Source of the DNA: an uncultured Acidimicrobiaceae bacterium
GTDB lineage: Bacteria; Actinomycetota; Acidimicrobiia; Acidimicrobiales; Microtrichaceae
Direction of reading: 5' to 3'
Length of the DNA stretch: 38,339 bases
Assembly (NCBI GenBank): GCA_937868025.1
Contig: CALMLJ010000155.1
Coordinates: forward strand, 1 to 38,339
The position numbers and the translations under genes were made by a program. Within the stretch, counting starts at the first letter, position 1; every line of letters begins with the position of its first letter. Under the pieces are notes generated by a model that saw only the letters and a list, made by a program, of their open reading frames with translations, made no database searches and had not been told where the DNA came from. This document shows positions 8,265-16,261 of the stretch, piece by piece.

Positions 8265-9244
8265 CGCCGTTCCCCCGTCAGCTTGTGGCTGGCAACGCGG
8301 AGGAGCCGAAGCGCCGACCACGTCGTGTCGGACTGCGCCGCGAGCGCGCTGAGCACCCGCTTGGCCGGCGGCAGGTGACGCGAGGCCGCCTGGAACTCGA
8401 TCCGCGACGCGACGCGGGTGTCGGGCGACGCCATCATGCGGACGGCGCGCCCCCAACGGATCGACGCCCAGTAGGCCTCGATCTCGCCGATGACCTCGCC
8501 CGCATCGCTGTTCTCGCAGATGATGCGGGAGAAGATCTCGTCCTCAGGGGCGGACCAGCCCGTCGTCGTGGAGCTGCCCGGGTGCCAGCGGTAGCGGGTG
8601 AGGCGGCCCGGCACGAACGCGAACCGTTCGCCACGGCGGGCGATCTGGTACGAGAGCCAGATGTCGTACACGGGGTCGATCGCATCGGGGAACTCGGTGG
8701 CGACCACCGCCTCGCGACGGAGCACGGCACAGTACGCGGGCTGCGGCGCGTTCCACACGGCGACGAGGCGCAGCGCCTCGGGCAGGCTGAGATCGAGCGG
8801 CCCGACCGGCAACGAATCTCGGTGGGACTGCCGGGTGAGCGCCTCGGTCTCGTCGACCAACAGCCGGTCGTCGCCGTCGATCAGCTCGTAGTCGGAGAAG
8901 ACCATCGACACGGTGGGGTCGGCGTCGATGACGGGGACCGTCTTCTCGAGGAAGTCGGGTTGCCACACGTCGTCGTCGTGCAGCGACGCCACGTACGGCG
9001 TGTCGGCGTTGTGGATGAGCCACAGCCAGTTGCCCTGCTGCCCGAGGTTGTCGGGGTGTCGCCGATAGGTGATGCGGGGATCGTCGTACTCCTTGACGAC
9101 CTGCTCGGTCTCGTCATTGCGGCTGTTGTCGCCGATCGAGAGCACGAAGTTGCCGTACGTCTGCGCCAGAGCGGAGTCGATGGCCTGACGGAGGTACTTG
9201 GCCCGTTCGAAGGTGGGGAGGCAGATGGTGACGAGCGGACTCAT
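8261..9244 (-). CDS. Family 2 glycosyltransferase
   Basis: This 327-aa protein begins MSPLVTICLPTFERAKYLRQAI, a typical GT2 N-terminus. It has SLHDDDVWQPDFLEK near residue 90 as its metal-binding motif, and a C-terminal helical region containing FVPGRLTRYRWHPGS. It resembles transferases that make surface polysaccharide. The ATG at 9244 lies seven bases after the stop of the upstream gene, and the gene overlaps the next by four bases, so it is inside a tight operon. Sugar specificity cannot be read from sequence. Confidence 0.82.
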   Translation of the reverse strand: MSPLVTICLPTFERAKYLRQAIDSALAQTYGNFVLSIGDNSRNDETEQVVKEYDDPRITYRRHPDNLGQQGNWLWLIHNADTPYVASLHDDDVWQPDFLEKTVPVIDADPTVSMVFSDYELIDGDDRLLVDETEALTRQSHRDSLPVGPLDLSLPEALRLVAVWNAPQPAYCAVLRREAVVATEFPDAIDPVYDIWLSYQIARRGERFAFVPGRLTRYRWHPGSSTTTGWSAPEDEIFSRIICENSDAGEVIGEIEAYWASIRWGRAVRMMASPDTRVASRIEFQAASRHLPPAKRVLSALAAQSDTTWSALRLLRVASHKLTGERR

Positions 9245-9251
9245 CCAACCC

Positions 9252-10301
9252 TCATCGGGTCGACTGCTGTCGTTTGAAGGTGAAGAGGCTGATTTTCTGG
9301 CGGACGGCACGCACCACGAACTCTGCCTCACGACGGGCCGGAGGCGTCGTCAGCCAGGACCGGTAGGCTGTCTCCGCCGGACCGGACAGGAACGCGTGCC
9401 ATCGTTCGGCCACCCGCTGGTTGGTGTAGTCGGCGGCGCGGAGCGTGCCGTGGTCGACCATCGCCCGGTACTCGGCCGGGTGCTCCTTCAGGCGCAGAAC
9501 GGCGGCGATCGCCTCGTCGGGCGTCGCGATCTCGACGTAGTCGAGTGGATCGCGACGGAGTTCGCGGAACGCCGGCTCGTTGCCCAGGATCGCCGGGACT
9601 CCGGCCGCCCAGGCGTTGATCAGCTTGCTGGCCGGCTTGGTCGACAGTTCGGTCGGGTGGATCGCCCGGATCGCGAGGACCGCGTCGACGTCGGTGTAGT
9701 CGTGCCAGCCGCTCGACTTGGTCTCGTGCACGTAGGGCTGGGTGAGGAACTCGACCCCGAGCGCCGCCAGGTCGTCGCGGAATCGATCGGTCGCGAACCG
9801 GGGGTCGAGGTTGACCATGTCGCCCTTGAAGACGAGCCGTTCGAGGCGGTCGCCGCGAGCGGGGTCACGCGGCAGCAGCCCCGTTTGCAGCCAGTGGGGC
9901 ATGGGGAACTCGGTCCGCCGGGTGGCGACGGTGCCGTTCATCGTCAGCGTGAGGTCGGCGAGCTCGGGACGAGCCCAGTCGCCCCGGAAGGCGACGATGA
10001 ACGACTGGCTCGTGTGATGGCTGATCTGGAGGTCGAGGCTGCTCACGACGTTGAAGGCGTCGACCTTCGGCTGCTCGACGAGCCGCACGGCAAGGCCGGC
10101 GCGCTTGAGGTTCACGTACGTCTGGAGGATCGTCATGTCCTCGTGGGTGACGACCCGGTCGGGCTCGGCGTCGAGCGCGACCGGCGTCTGGTCGTCCCCC
10201 CGCAGTACGTCGGCCCACCGCCCCAAGGCCTTGCAGACGAAGTACACCCGCGAGGGCAACGGCTCCAGCGGAGTCAGTGAGCGGATCTGTTCGATGTCCA
10301 T
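9252..10301 (-). CDS. Glycosyltransferase-like (GT-B C-terminal fold) protein
   Basis: This 349-aa soluble protein has a C-terminal half matching group 1 transferases. IHPTELSTKPASKLINAWAAG, followed by VPAILGNEPAFRELR, resembles the donor-binding loop where a clan signature, here KPASKLINAW, precedes a conserved small-residue turn. The N-terminal half is unfamiliar. ATG 10301 is preceded by GGGGAGA at a good distance. It sits 34 bp after the SAF oxidoreductase and 7 bp before the first GT2, in the same leftward operon. Function as a transferase is inferred from fold and context; the exact family is uncertain. Confidence 0.6.
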   Translation of the reverse strand: MDIEQIRSLTPLEPLPSRVYFVCKALGRWADVLRGDDQTPVALDAEPDRVVTHEDMTILQTYVNLKRAGLAVRLVEQPKVDAFNVVSSLDLQISHHTSQSFIVAFRGDWARPELADLTLTMNGTVATRRTEFPMPHWLQTGLLPRDPARGDRLERLVFKGDMVNLDPRFATDRFRDDLAALGVEFLTQPYVHETKSSGWHDYTDVDAVLAIRAIHPTELSTKPASKLINAWAAGVPAILGNEPAFRELRRDPLDYVEIATPDEAIAAVLRLKEHPAEYRAMVDHGTLRAADYTNQRVAERWHAFLSGPAETAYRSWLTTPPARREAEFVVRAVRQKISLFTFKRQQSTR

Positions 10302-10335
10302 CGTCTCTCCCCAGCGACCGAGTGGAACAGCAGAC

Positions 10336-11619
10336 CTAGAAGGCGGCCAGCTGCTCCCGCCAGAGCTGGTCGGACAGTCGACCCGCCGGCAGCTCGACGT
10401 CGGCGAAGGTGATCGGAGTGTCCTGGGCGAGGTCGCGCTTGAGCACACAACCATCGGTCAAGCCCATCGGCAGGAGGTCCTCGGCACGGGCAACCGGCGA
10501 GTTCTCCATCACGCCGTAGGCCTTGAACCCGCCGACGCCGTCGAGCGTGTCGCCGGCCTTCAGGTCGAACTTGGCAATGGCCGACACATCGGTCACCGGT
10601 GCGCCCTTGGGCGTGATCGTCGCATCGTTGAACAGCACGGCCCGGGCCACGGTCAGCGGCGTCTCGAGCGGACTCAGGTGGTAGGGCCGGTAGAACGTGT
10701 AGATCGGGCCCTCACCCATCTTGTAGATCTTCATGTAGCGCTCATGGAGCCACGAGTCGGAGTGGGCGAGGAGGAACACACCGAAGCTCGGCTCGGCACC
10801 CAGGATGTAGTCGACGATGCCGGTGCCCTCGAGGTACATCTTCTCGGCATCGAACAGGCCGACCGCCTCCTCGACCCGCTTGCACTCGGGCCCCTCCATG
10901 CCACGCTCGCTGACCCCGAACCCGGTGGCGTTGGCGACGCACGCCATCTCCGCGGCGATCTTGGTGCCGTCGGCGAAGCTCGTGATGTGCTTCGGCCGCT
11001 GGAACACCCCCTCGGCGAAGGCCTTCTGGGTCTCGGGGGTGCGGCGATGGTCGAGCAACGACTTGATGTTGCCGTAGACGACCGGCGTGAAGCCCATCAT
11101 CTCGGCCTCGCGGGCGAGGTTCATCAGCACACCGGGCTGGTCGCCGTCGGCGTCGGTGAACACCACGCCGGCGGCATCGGCCTTCTTCTTGAGGATCGGT
11201 CCGAGGGTGCAGTCGAGCTCGGCGTTGAGCAGCACGAGGTGCTTGCCGTTCTCGATCGCCGCGACGGCGGTGTGGCTGCCGAACTCGATCTCACCGGTCG
11301 CCTCGACGACCGCCTCGACGCGCTCGGCACCGGTGACCAACGTCGGGTCGTCGGTGATCGCCGGGCGGTGCGCCGCCATGGCGGCATCGAGTTCCGCGGC
11401 GGTCGACACGACGGTCACGTCGTCGATGCCGATCTGCCGGAACGCCTGCGCGGCACCGTCGAGGGTCCGGTTGGCGACGACGCTGATCTCCATCCCGGGG
11501 GTGTGTCCCGTGACCTGATCGACGAACCCCTGACCGGCGAACCCCGATCCGACGAGTCCGACGCGCACAGGGTCACCTGCGGCCTGACGATCCTGCAGTG
11601 CCTTGTCGACGATGATCAC
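10336..11619 (-). CDS. NAD(P)-dependent oxidoreductase with C-terminal SAF domain (COG4091-type)
   Basis: This 427-aa protein has a Rossmann motif GLVGSGFAGQG at residues ~21-31 and a homoserine-dehydrogenase-like core with VEATGEIEFG near 125. The C-terminal SAF region covers the last ~80 residues (NSPVARAEDLLPMGLTDG). It fits the family of predicted homoserine-dehydrogenase-like proteins with SAF domains, often seen beside cytidylyltransferases in polysaccharide clusters. The reaction there has not, to my knowledge, been settled. The GTG start at 11619 overlaps the stop of the RmlC-like gene by four bases (GTGA), with AAGGGA upstream. Coupling to the epimerase implies action on the same nucleotide-sugar. 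The substrate is inferred, not known. Confidence 0.75.
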   Translation of the reverse strand: MIIVDKALQDRQAAGDPVRVGLVGSGFAGQGFVDQVTGHTPGMEISVVANRTLDGAAQAFRQIGIDDVTVVSTAAELDAAMAAHRPAITDDPTLVTGAERVEAVVEATGEIEFGSHTAVAAIENGKHLVLLNAELDCTLGPILKKKADAAGVVFTDADGDQPGVLMNLAREAEMMGFTPVVYGNIKSLLDHRRTPETQKAFAEGVFQRPKHITSFADGTKIAAEMACVANATGFGVSERGMEGPECKRVEEAVGLFDAEKMYLEGTGIVDYILGAEPSFGVFLLAHSDSWLHERYMKIYKMGEGPIYTFYRPYHLSPLETPLTVARAVLFNDATITPKGAPVTDVSAIAKFDLKAGDTLDGVGGFKAYGVMENSPVARAEDLLPMGLTDGCVLKRDLAQDTPITFADVELPAGRLSDQLWREQLAAF

Positions 11620-12176
11620 GATGCGGTTCCCTTCGTTCCCGACTCCAGCGTGAAGTCGGGCCAGCTCTTGTCCTTGTCCGAGACGATCACCCCGTCGGTG
11701 ATCGGCCATTCGATGCCGAACGCCGGGTCGTCCCAGCGCAGGCCGCTCTCGGCACCCGGTGTGTAGGGCGACGAGACCCCGTACATCACCGCAGTGCCGT
11801 CCTCCTGCGCCTGGTAGCCCTTGGCGCAGAACGGCGGTACGTACAACGCGTCGAAGCGCTCGGCGGCCAATTCGACACCGGCCCAGCGGCCATAGGTCGG
11901 CGAGTCGGGGCGGACGTCGACGATCACGTGGAAGCTCCGCCCGGCGATGCACCGGAAGAACTTCGCCTCACCGTGCGGCGGCGCCTGCACGTGCAAGCCA
12001 CGGATGGTGCCGCGGTGCACGTTGGTCGAGATGTTCATCTGTTCGATGTGACCCTCGAGGCCGTGGTCCTTCAGTTCCGTCGCGCACCACGCCCGGGCGA
12101 AGATGCCACGGTCGTCGGTGTTGGGCTCGAGCTCGACCTTGTAGGCGCCGGCGACGGAGAGTTCGGTGAACTTCAT
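11616..12176 (-). CDS. dTDP-4-dehydrorhamnose 3,5-epimerase (RmlC)-like cupin
   Basis: This 186-aa protein is of RmlC length and fold. It keeps the catalytic His62 in RGLHVQ, Lys72 in GEAKFFRC, the VIVDVR strand and tyrosines at 132 and 138 near SSPYTPGAESGLRWDDP. It differs in the usual AHGF substrate loop, which reads CAKGY (residues 117-121), so the substrate may not be the normal dTDP-sugar. With a CDP-glucose synthase in the operon, a CDP-linked keto-sugar is the likely substrate; this is inference. ATG 12176 lies 20 bp after the SDR gene stop. The gene's stop overlaps the next start. Confidence 0.8.
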   Translation of the reverse strand: MKFTELSVAGAYKVELEPNTDDRGIFARAWCATELKDHGLEGHIEQMNISTNVHRGTIRGLHVQAPPHGEAKFFRCIAGRSFHVIVDVRPDSPTYGRWAGVELAAERFDALYVPPFCAKGYQAQEDGTAVMYGVSSPYTPGAESGLRWDDPAFGIEWPITDGVIVSDKDKSWPDFTLESGTKGTAS

Positions 12177-12195
12177 GGGGATCGGACCGCCCGGC

Positions 12196-13218
12196 TCAGA
12201 GCCAGAAGAAGTCGTCGTCGATCTGCTGGGTGCCCAGCAGATGCTTGATCTGCTTGATGCGGGTGTGGCCGCGGAACTCGTACAGGTCCTCGGTGAACCC
12301 GATCTTCGCGAAGATGTCGAGGAGTTCCTTGGCGCCACGCTCGACGTCCCACGCGCACTCGAAGCCGGGGAGCTGCTCGTGGATCTTGGTGAAGTCGGCG
12401 CGGTAGTTGCGCTTGTCGGCGCTCGAGTCGCCGAAGACCAGCGTGCAGCCCGGGATCAGGTCGCTGATGATCTCGGCCACTTCCTTCACCTGGTAGTTCG
12501 AACGGTCGTTGCCGACGTTGAAGATCTCGTTGTGGATCACGTCACGGGGCGCATCGAGGATGCAGGCCACAGCGTGGGAGATGTCGAGGATGTGCACGAA
12601 CGGGCGCCATGGGGTGCCGTCGGACGCCATGCGGATCTCACTGGTGAGGAACGCGCTTGCCGCGAGGTCATTGACCACGAGGTCGAAACGCTGGCGGGGC
12701 GACGCCCCGTACGCCGTCGCGTTGCGCATGAAGGTCGGCGAGAAGTTGTCGTCGGCGAGCGGAGCGACACTCTCCTCGATGAGCACCTTGCACTTGGCGT
12801 AGGCCGTGAGGCCGCCGACCGGGTCGCCTTCCTTCGACGGACGCTCGCCCGCAGCGCCGTACACCGAGCAGGAGCTCATGTGCACGAATCGCTCGACACC
12901 GGCTTCCTTCGCCAGCTTGGCGAGGCGAAGGCTTCCCTCGTGGTTGATCTTGTAGGTGACGTCGCCGTTGAGCTCACCCACGGGATCGTTCGACACCTCG
13001 GCGAGGTGCACCACGGCCTCGTAGCCCTGGAGGTCCTCGAGGGTGAGGTCGCGGGTGTCCTTGGTGAAGGTCTCCGGCCGACGCTCGCCGGCGTCGTAGA
13101 GCCAACCGACCCGGTGGAATCCCGAGTCCATGCCGGTCACGTCGTGACCGCGCTCGAGGAGATAGTGACCCATACGAACGCCGATGTAGCCATCGGCACC
13201 GGTCAGGAGAACCTTCAT
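12196..13218 (-). CDS. Extended SDR NAD-dependent epimerase/dehydratase
   Basis: This 340-aa protein has GADGYIG at residues 7-13 for NAD binding and the catalytic Tyr140-x3-Lys144 (YAKCK). At the position where nucleotide-sugar 4,6-dehydratases carry Thr-Asp-Glu before VYG it reads SSCSVYG (residues 115-121). It is therefore probably an epimerase or other reductase-type SDR, not a classical CDP-glucose 4,6-dehydratase. It extends to WL at the C-terminus through IKQIKHLLG. ATG 13218 has AAAGG about ten bases upstream. It is separated from the cytidylyltransferase by 112 bp containing a strong hairpin. It should act on the product of that enzyme. Confidence 0.83.
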   Translation of the reverse strand: MKVLLTGADGYIGVRMGHYLLERGHDVTGMDSGFHRVGWLYDAGERRPETFTKDTRDLTLEDLQGYEAVVHLAEVSNDPVGELNGDVTYKINHEGSLRLAKLAKEAGVERFVHMSSCSVYGAAGERPSKEGDPVGGLTAYAKCKVLIEESVAPLADDNFSPTFMRNATAYGASPRQRFDLVVNDLAASAFLTSEIRMASDGTPWRPFVHILDISHAVACILDAPRDVIHNEIFNVGNDRSNYQVKEVAEIISDLIPGCTLVFGDSSADKRNYRADFTKIHEQLPGFECAWDVERGAKELLDIFAKIGFTEDLYEFRGHTRIKQIKHLLGTQQIDDDFFWL

Positions 13219-13269
13219 GTCTGCTTGCCTTTCGAACTGACGAGGAATGATGCCGCGGCGATGCACAGC

Positions 13270-13295
13270 CGCCGGCGACCGCCACAGCGCCGGCG
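13270..13295. repeat. Hairpin of two CGCCGGCG palindromes inside the operon
   Basis: Two copies of the self-complementary octamer CGCCGGCG (13270-13277 and 13288-13295) are separated by ten bases. They can form an 8-bp stem in the 112-bp gap between the cytidylyltransferase and SDR genes. It could reduce read-through or stabilise the mRNA end. Confidence 0.4.
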
Positions 13296-13330
13296 TTCAG
13301 ATCAACTACAGGGATATCAGGAGGGCGTGG

Positions 13331-14098
13331 CTACGGCCAGATCTTCCAGGGTGCGGCACCTTGGTCCCACAGCCCCTGGAGGTAGATCTTGTCCCGAAGC
13401 GTATCCATGCACTGCCAGAACCCCTCATGGCGGTACGCATTCAGTTGGCCGGCCGACGCAAGACCCTCGAGCGGTTCACGAGCCCAGTCGACGTCTCCGG
13501 GGATGAAATCGAAGATCTCCGGCTGCAGCACGAAGAAGCCGCCGTTGATCCAGCCCTCGTGCATCTGCGGCTTCTCGTCGAAGCGGGTGACGGCGTCGCC
13601 CTCCATCCGCAGCTCACCGAACCGAGCCGTGGGGTGCACCGCGGTGACCGTCGCGTAGTTGCCGTGGTTCTGGTGGAACTTCACGAGTTCGTCGAGGTCG
13701 ACGTCTGCGACACCGTCACCGTACGTGAGCATGAAGGGCTCGTCGCCGACGTACTTCTTGATCTGGGCGATGCGCCCGCCGGTCTCGGTGTGCTGGCCGG
13801 TGTCGACGAGCGTGACCCGCCAGTCGTCGCGGACGACCTCGTGCGACTCGACGGTTCCCTGGCCGAAGTCGATCGTCATGTCGGCCGACAGAGCGAGACT
13901 TTCGGAGAAGTACCGCTTGATGTACTCGCCCTTGTAGCCGAGGCAGAGCACGAAGTCGTTGTACCCGAACGTCGCGTAGTGCTTCATGATGTGCCAGAGA
14001 ATCGGGCGGTGACCGATCTCGACCATCGGCTTGGGACGGACGTCCGTCTCCTCGCTCAGCCGACTGCCGACCCCGCCCGCCAGGATCACTACCTTCAT
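13331..14098 (-). CDS. rfbF: Glucose-1-phosphate cytidylyltransferase
   Basis: This 255-aa enzyme matches RfbF length and motifs: LAGGVGSRLSEET at residues 6-18, RPKPMVEIGHRPILWHIMK next, GDGVADVDL near 127, EKPQMHEGWINGGFFV near 180 and EGFWQCMDT near 230. It makes CDP-glucose from CTP and glucose-1-phosphate, the entry to CDP-linked deoxy and branched sugars. ATG 14098 has a GAGGAG-type site about ten bases upstream. It is the first gene of the leftward run, after two hairpins that likely end the ABC-F transcript. No CDP-glucose 4,6-dehydratase with the usual active site is seen downstream, which is odd for this pathway. Confidence 0.92.
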   Translation of the reverse strand: MKVVILAGGVGSRLSEETDVRPKPMVEIGHRPILWHIMKHYATFGYNDFVLCLGYKGEYIKRYFSESLALSADMTIDFGQGTVESHEVVRDDWRVTLVDTGQHTETGGRIAQIKKYVGDEPFMLTYGDGVADVDLDELVKFHQNHGNYATVTAVHPTARFGELRMEGDAVTRFDEKPQMHEGWINGGFFVLQPEIFDFIPGDVDWAREPLEGLASAGQLNAYRHEGFWQCMDTLRDKIYLQGLWDQGAAPWKIWP

Positions 14099-14185
14099 CG
14101 TTCAACCGCTCCTCGCTGCGGCACCGCAGCACTCGTTTCCTGCCACGCACGGTGGCGGAACGGTCCCGCTATTGCAAGCGAAAGT

Positions 14186-14203
14186 TTGGGTCGAAGGACC
14201 CAA
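14186..14203 (-). terminator. Hairpin terminator of the ABC-F gene
   Basis: On the minus strand TTGGGTC-CTTC-GACCCAA forms a perfect 7-bp stem with a four-base loop, followed by AACTTT. It lies about 40 bases past the ABC-F stop codon and upstream of the rfbF operon, separating the two units. Confidence 0.55.
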
Positions 14204-14206
14204 TGA

Positions 14207-14220
14207 CCACGGCACCGTGG
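14207..14220. repeat. Short perfect inverted repeat
   Basis: CCACGG-CA-CCGTGG is adjacent to the hairpin at 14186-14203. Either it strengthens termination after the ABC-F gene or it is an operator for the rfbF operon. The sequence cannot decide. Confidence 0.35.
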
Positions 14221-14241
14221 CCCAGTTCGGCGACCTCGAGG

Positions 14242-16215
14242 TCAGCCGCCGGCGCGTTCGAGTGCGACCGACGCCTCGGTCCACTCGTCCATAAGGGCGA
14301 GGGAACGGTCCTTGGCCTCCCCGAACTGTCGGCCGAGCTCCGCTGCCTTCTCGTGATCGCTGAAGACCTCGGGATCGGCCAGCTGCCGGTTGAGGTCGGC
14401 AACCTCGGTCTCGGCCGCTGCCAACGCCTTCTCGATACGAGCGACGTTCTTGCGGAGCTCCTTCACGGCCGGGCCGCCGCCCGGCTTGCGCTGCTGGTTC
14501 GACGCTGCCTGAGCCGCCTTCTTCTCCTTCTTGACCGCCGTGGCGGTCTTCTGCTGCCGCGGCGGCGGGGTCGGCGCCGCCTTGACCCCGGGACCGGCGG
14601 TGCCGCCGGAGAAGCTGGGTGAGAGCACGCTCTCCTCCACACCGGAGTGCAGCTTGACGACGCCGTTGCGAACCTCGAGCAGGTCGTGCGCCACCGAGCG
14701 GATCAGGTGACGGTCGTGGGAGACGAGCAGCACGGTGCCGGGGTACGCGCTGAGCGCATCCTCGAGCACGTCACAGCTCGGCAGGTCGAGGTGGTTGGTC
14801 GGCTCGTCGAGGACGAGGAGGTTCACCGGGTTGGCCATGCAGACCGCCAGCGCCAGACGGGTGCGTTCCCCACCGCTCAGGTCGCCGATGCGCCGATCAG
14901 CGGCTTCGCCCGAGAATCCGAACGATCCGAGCACCGTGCGAAGGTTGCGGCCCTTCGGCTGGTTGTCGGTGCCGACGCGGGCAGCGAACTCCATGGCGAC
15001 CGTCTGCGACAGGTCGAGCGACTCGACCTGGTGCTGCGCGAAGTAGGCCACGTCGACGTTGTTGCCGATGGTGCACGTGCCCGACATCGGCTCGAGGTTG
15101 CCCAACAGGAGCTTGAGCAGGGTCGACTTGCCGGCGCCGTTCGGACCGACGAGTGAGAGCTTGTCGCCGCGTTCCACCACGAGGTTCACGCCGGTCAACA
15201 CGGGTTCGCCGTCGTAGCCGACGCTCACGTCGGTCATCTCGACCACGGTTCGGGCGCTGCGCCGCGGTTCGGGGAACCCGAACTTGGCAACGATCGCCTT
15301 CTGATCCGGGACCTGGATCTTCTCGAGCTTCTCGAGCGTCTTGATACGGCTCTGCACCTGCCGGGCCTTGGTGGCCTTGTAGCGGAACCGCTCGATGAAC
15401 TGGTTGGCGCGATCCAATTCGCGCTGCTGTTGGTTGGCCTGCGCCAACACGCTGGCGAGGCGTTCCTCGCGCTGCACGATGAACTCGGCGAAGCCACCGA
15501 CGTACTCGGTCGCGGTACCTCCCGCGACCTCGACGACACGTTCGGCAACGGCATCGATGAAGTCACGATCGTGGCTCACGAACAGGATGGCACCCTCGTA
15601 GGCGGCCAATTGGGATTCGAGCCATCCGATGGTGTCGGTATCGAGGTGGTTGGTGGGCTCGTCGAGCACCAACACATCGGGCCGGGCGAGCATCAGTCGA
15701 GCCAGCGCCGCGCGCATCTGCCAGCCGCCGGACAGTTCGGTGAACGGCCGGTCGGTATCGGTCTCGGAGAACCCGAGGCCGGAGAGCACCCGCCGCGCCT
15801 CCGATTCGAGGGAGTAGCCGCCGAGCTGCTCGAACTGCGACTGAGCGTTGCCGTAGGCCTCAAGGACCTGGTCGTGTTCGGGCCCGGTCGTCGAGGCGAT
15901 CGCGTCCATCAGGTCGTCGAGCTTCCGGCCGAGGGCCAGGATGTGATCGGCACCCGACATCACCTCGTCGAGCACCGTCCCGCTGCGGTCGACGAGCAGC
16001 TCTTGCGGGAGGTATCCGACACGAAGGTCCTTCGAGCGATGGACCTCGCCGCTGTCGGCGTCCTGCTCCCCCACCACGATCTCGAGCAGCGTCGTCTTGC
16101 CGACACCGTTGCCCCCGACGAGCGCGATGCGGCGGCCCGGGAGCAGGCGAAAGGTCACGTCCCGGAAGAGCGTGCGTGGCCCATGGGCCTTGGAGAGTCC
16201 GGAAACCGTGATCAC
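14242..16215 (-). CDS. ABC-F family ATPase (Uup-like)
   Basis: This 657-aa soluble protein has two ABC domains and no membrane segment. The first has Walker A GGNGVGKTT near residue 35, LSGGWQMR near 160 and LDEPTNHLD near 185. The second has GPNGAGKST near 363, LSGGERTR near 445 and LDEPTNHLD near 467. Between them lies the charged linker (RYKATKARQVQSRIKTLEK). A Pro/Lys-rich stretch then leads to a C-terminal coiled coil (~575-650) as in Uup. ABC-F proteins act on stalled or assembling ribosomes; some give antibiotic resistance. The Uup-like tail favours a housekeeping role. The GTG start at 16215 lies nine bases after TAACCT, possibly leaderless. It follows the ATP-grasp gene by 46 bp. Confidence 0.9.
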   Translation of the reverse strand: MITVSGLSKAHGPRTLFRDVTFRLLPGRRIALVGGNGVGKTTLLEIVVGEQDADSGEVHRSKDLRVGYLPQELLVDRSGTVLDEVMSGADHILALGRKLDDLMDAIASTTGPEHDQVLEAYGNAQSQFEQLGGYSLESEARRVLSGLGFSETDTDRPFTELSGGWQMRAALARLMLARPDVLVLDEPTNHLDTDTIGWLESQLAAYEGAILFVSHDRDFIDAVAERVVEVAGGTATEYVGGFAEFIVQREERLASVLAQANQQQRELDRANQFIERFRYKATKARQVQSRIKTLEKLEKIQVPDQKAIVAKFGFPEPRRSARTVVEMTDVSVGYDGEPVLTGVNLVVERGDKLSLVGPNGAGKSTLLKLLLGNLEPMSGTCTIGNNVDVAYFAQHQVESLDLSQTVAMEFAARVGTDNQPKGRNLRTVLGSFGFSGEAADRRIGDLSGGERTRLALAVCMANPVNLLVLDEPTNHLDLPSCDVLEDALSAYPGTVLLVSHDRHLIRSVAHDLLEVRNGVVKLHSGVEESVLSPSFSGGTAGPGVKAAPTPPPRQQKTATAVKKEKKAAQAASNQQRKPGGGPAVKELRKNVARIEKALAAAETEVADLNRQLADPEVFSDHEKAAELGRQFGEAKDRSLALMDEWTEASVALERAGG

Positions 16216-16261
16216 GGGTGTGACAGGTTACTGGTTGGCCACGAGGCCCAGATTCGGGGTT

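Noticed and set aside
10051..11766. Plus-strand open frame of 571 codons opposite the SAF oxidoreductase
   Set aside because: No recognisable domain, and it crosses two real genes on the other strand.
14099..14241. tRNA or known structured RNA in the gap before the rfbF operon
   Set aside because: Only two short hairpins are visible; there is no cloverleaf or T-loop sequence.
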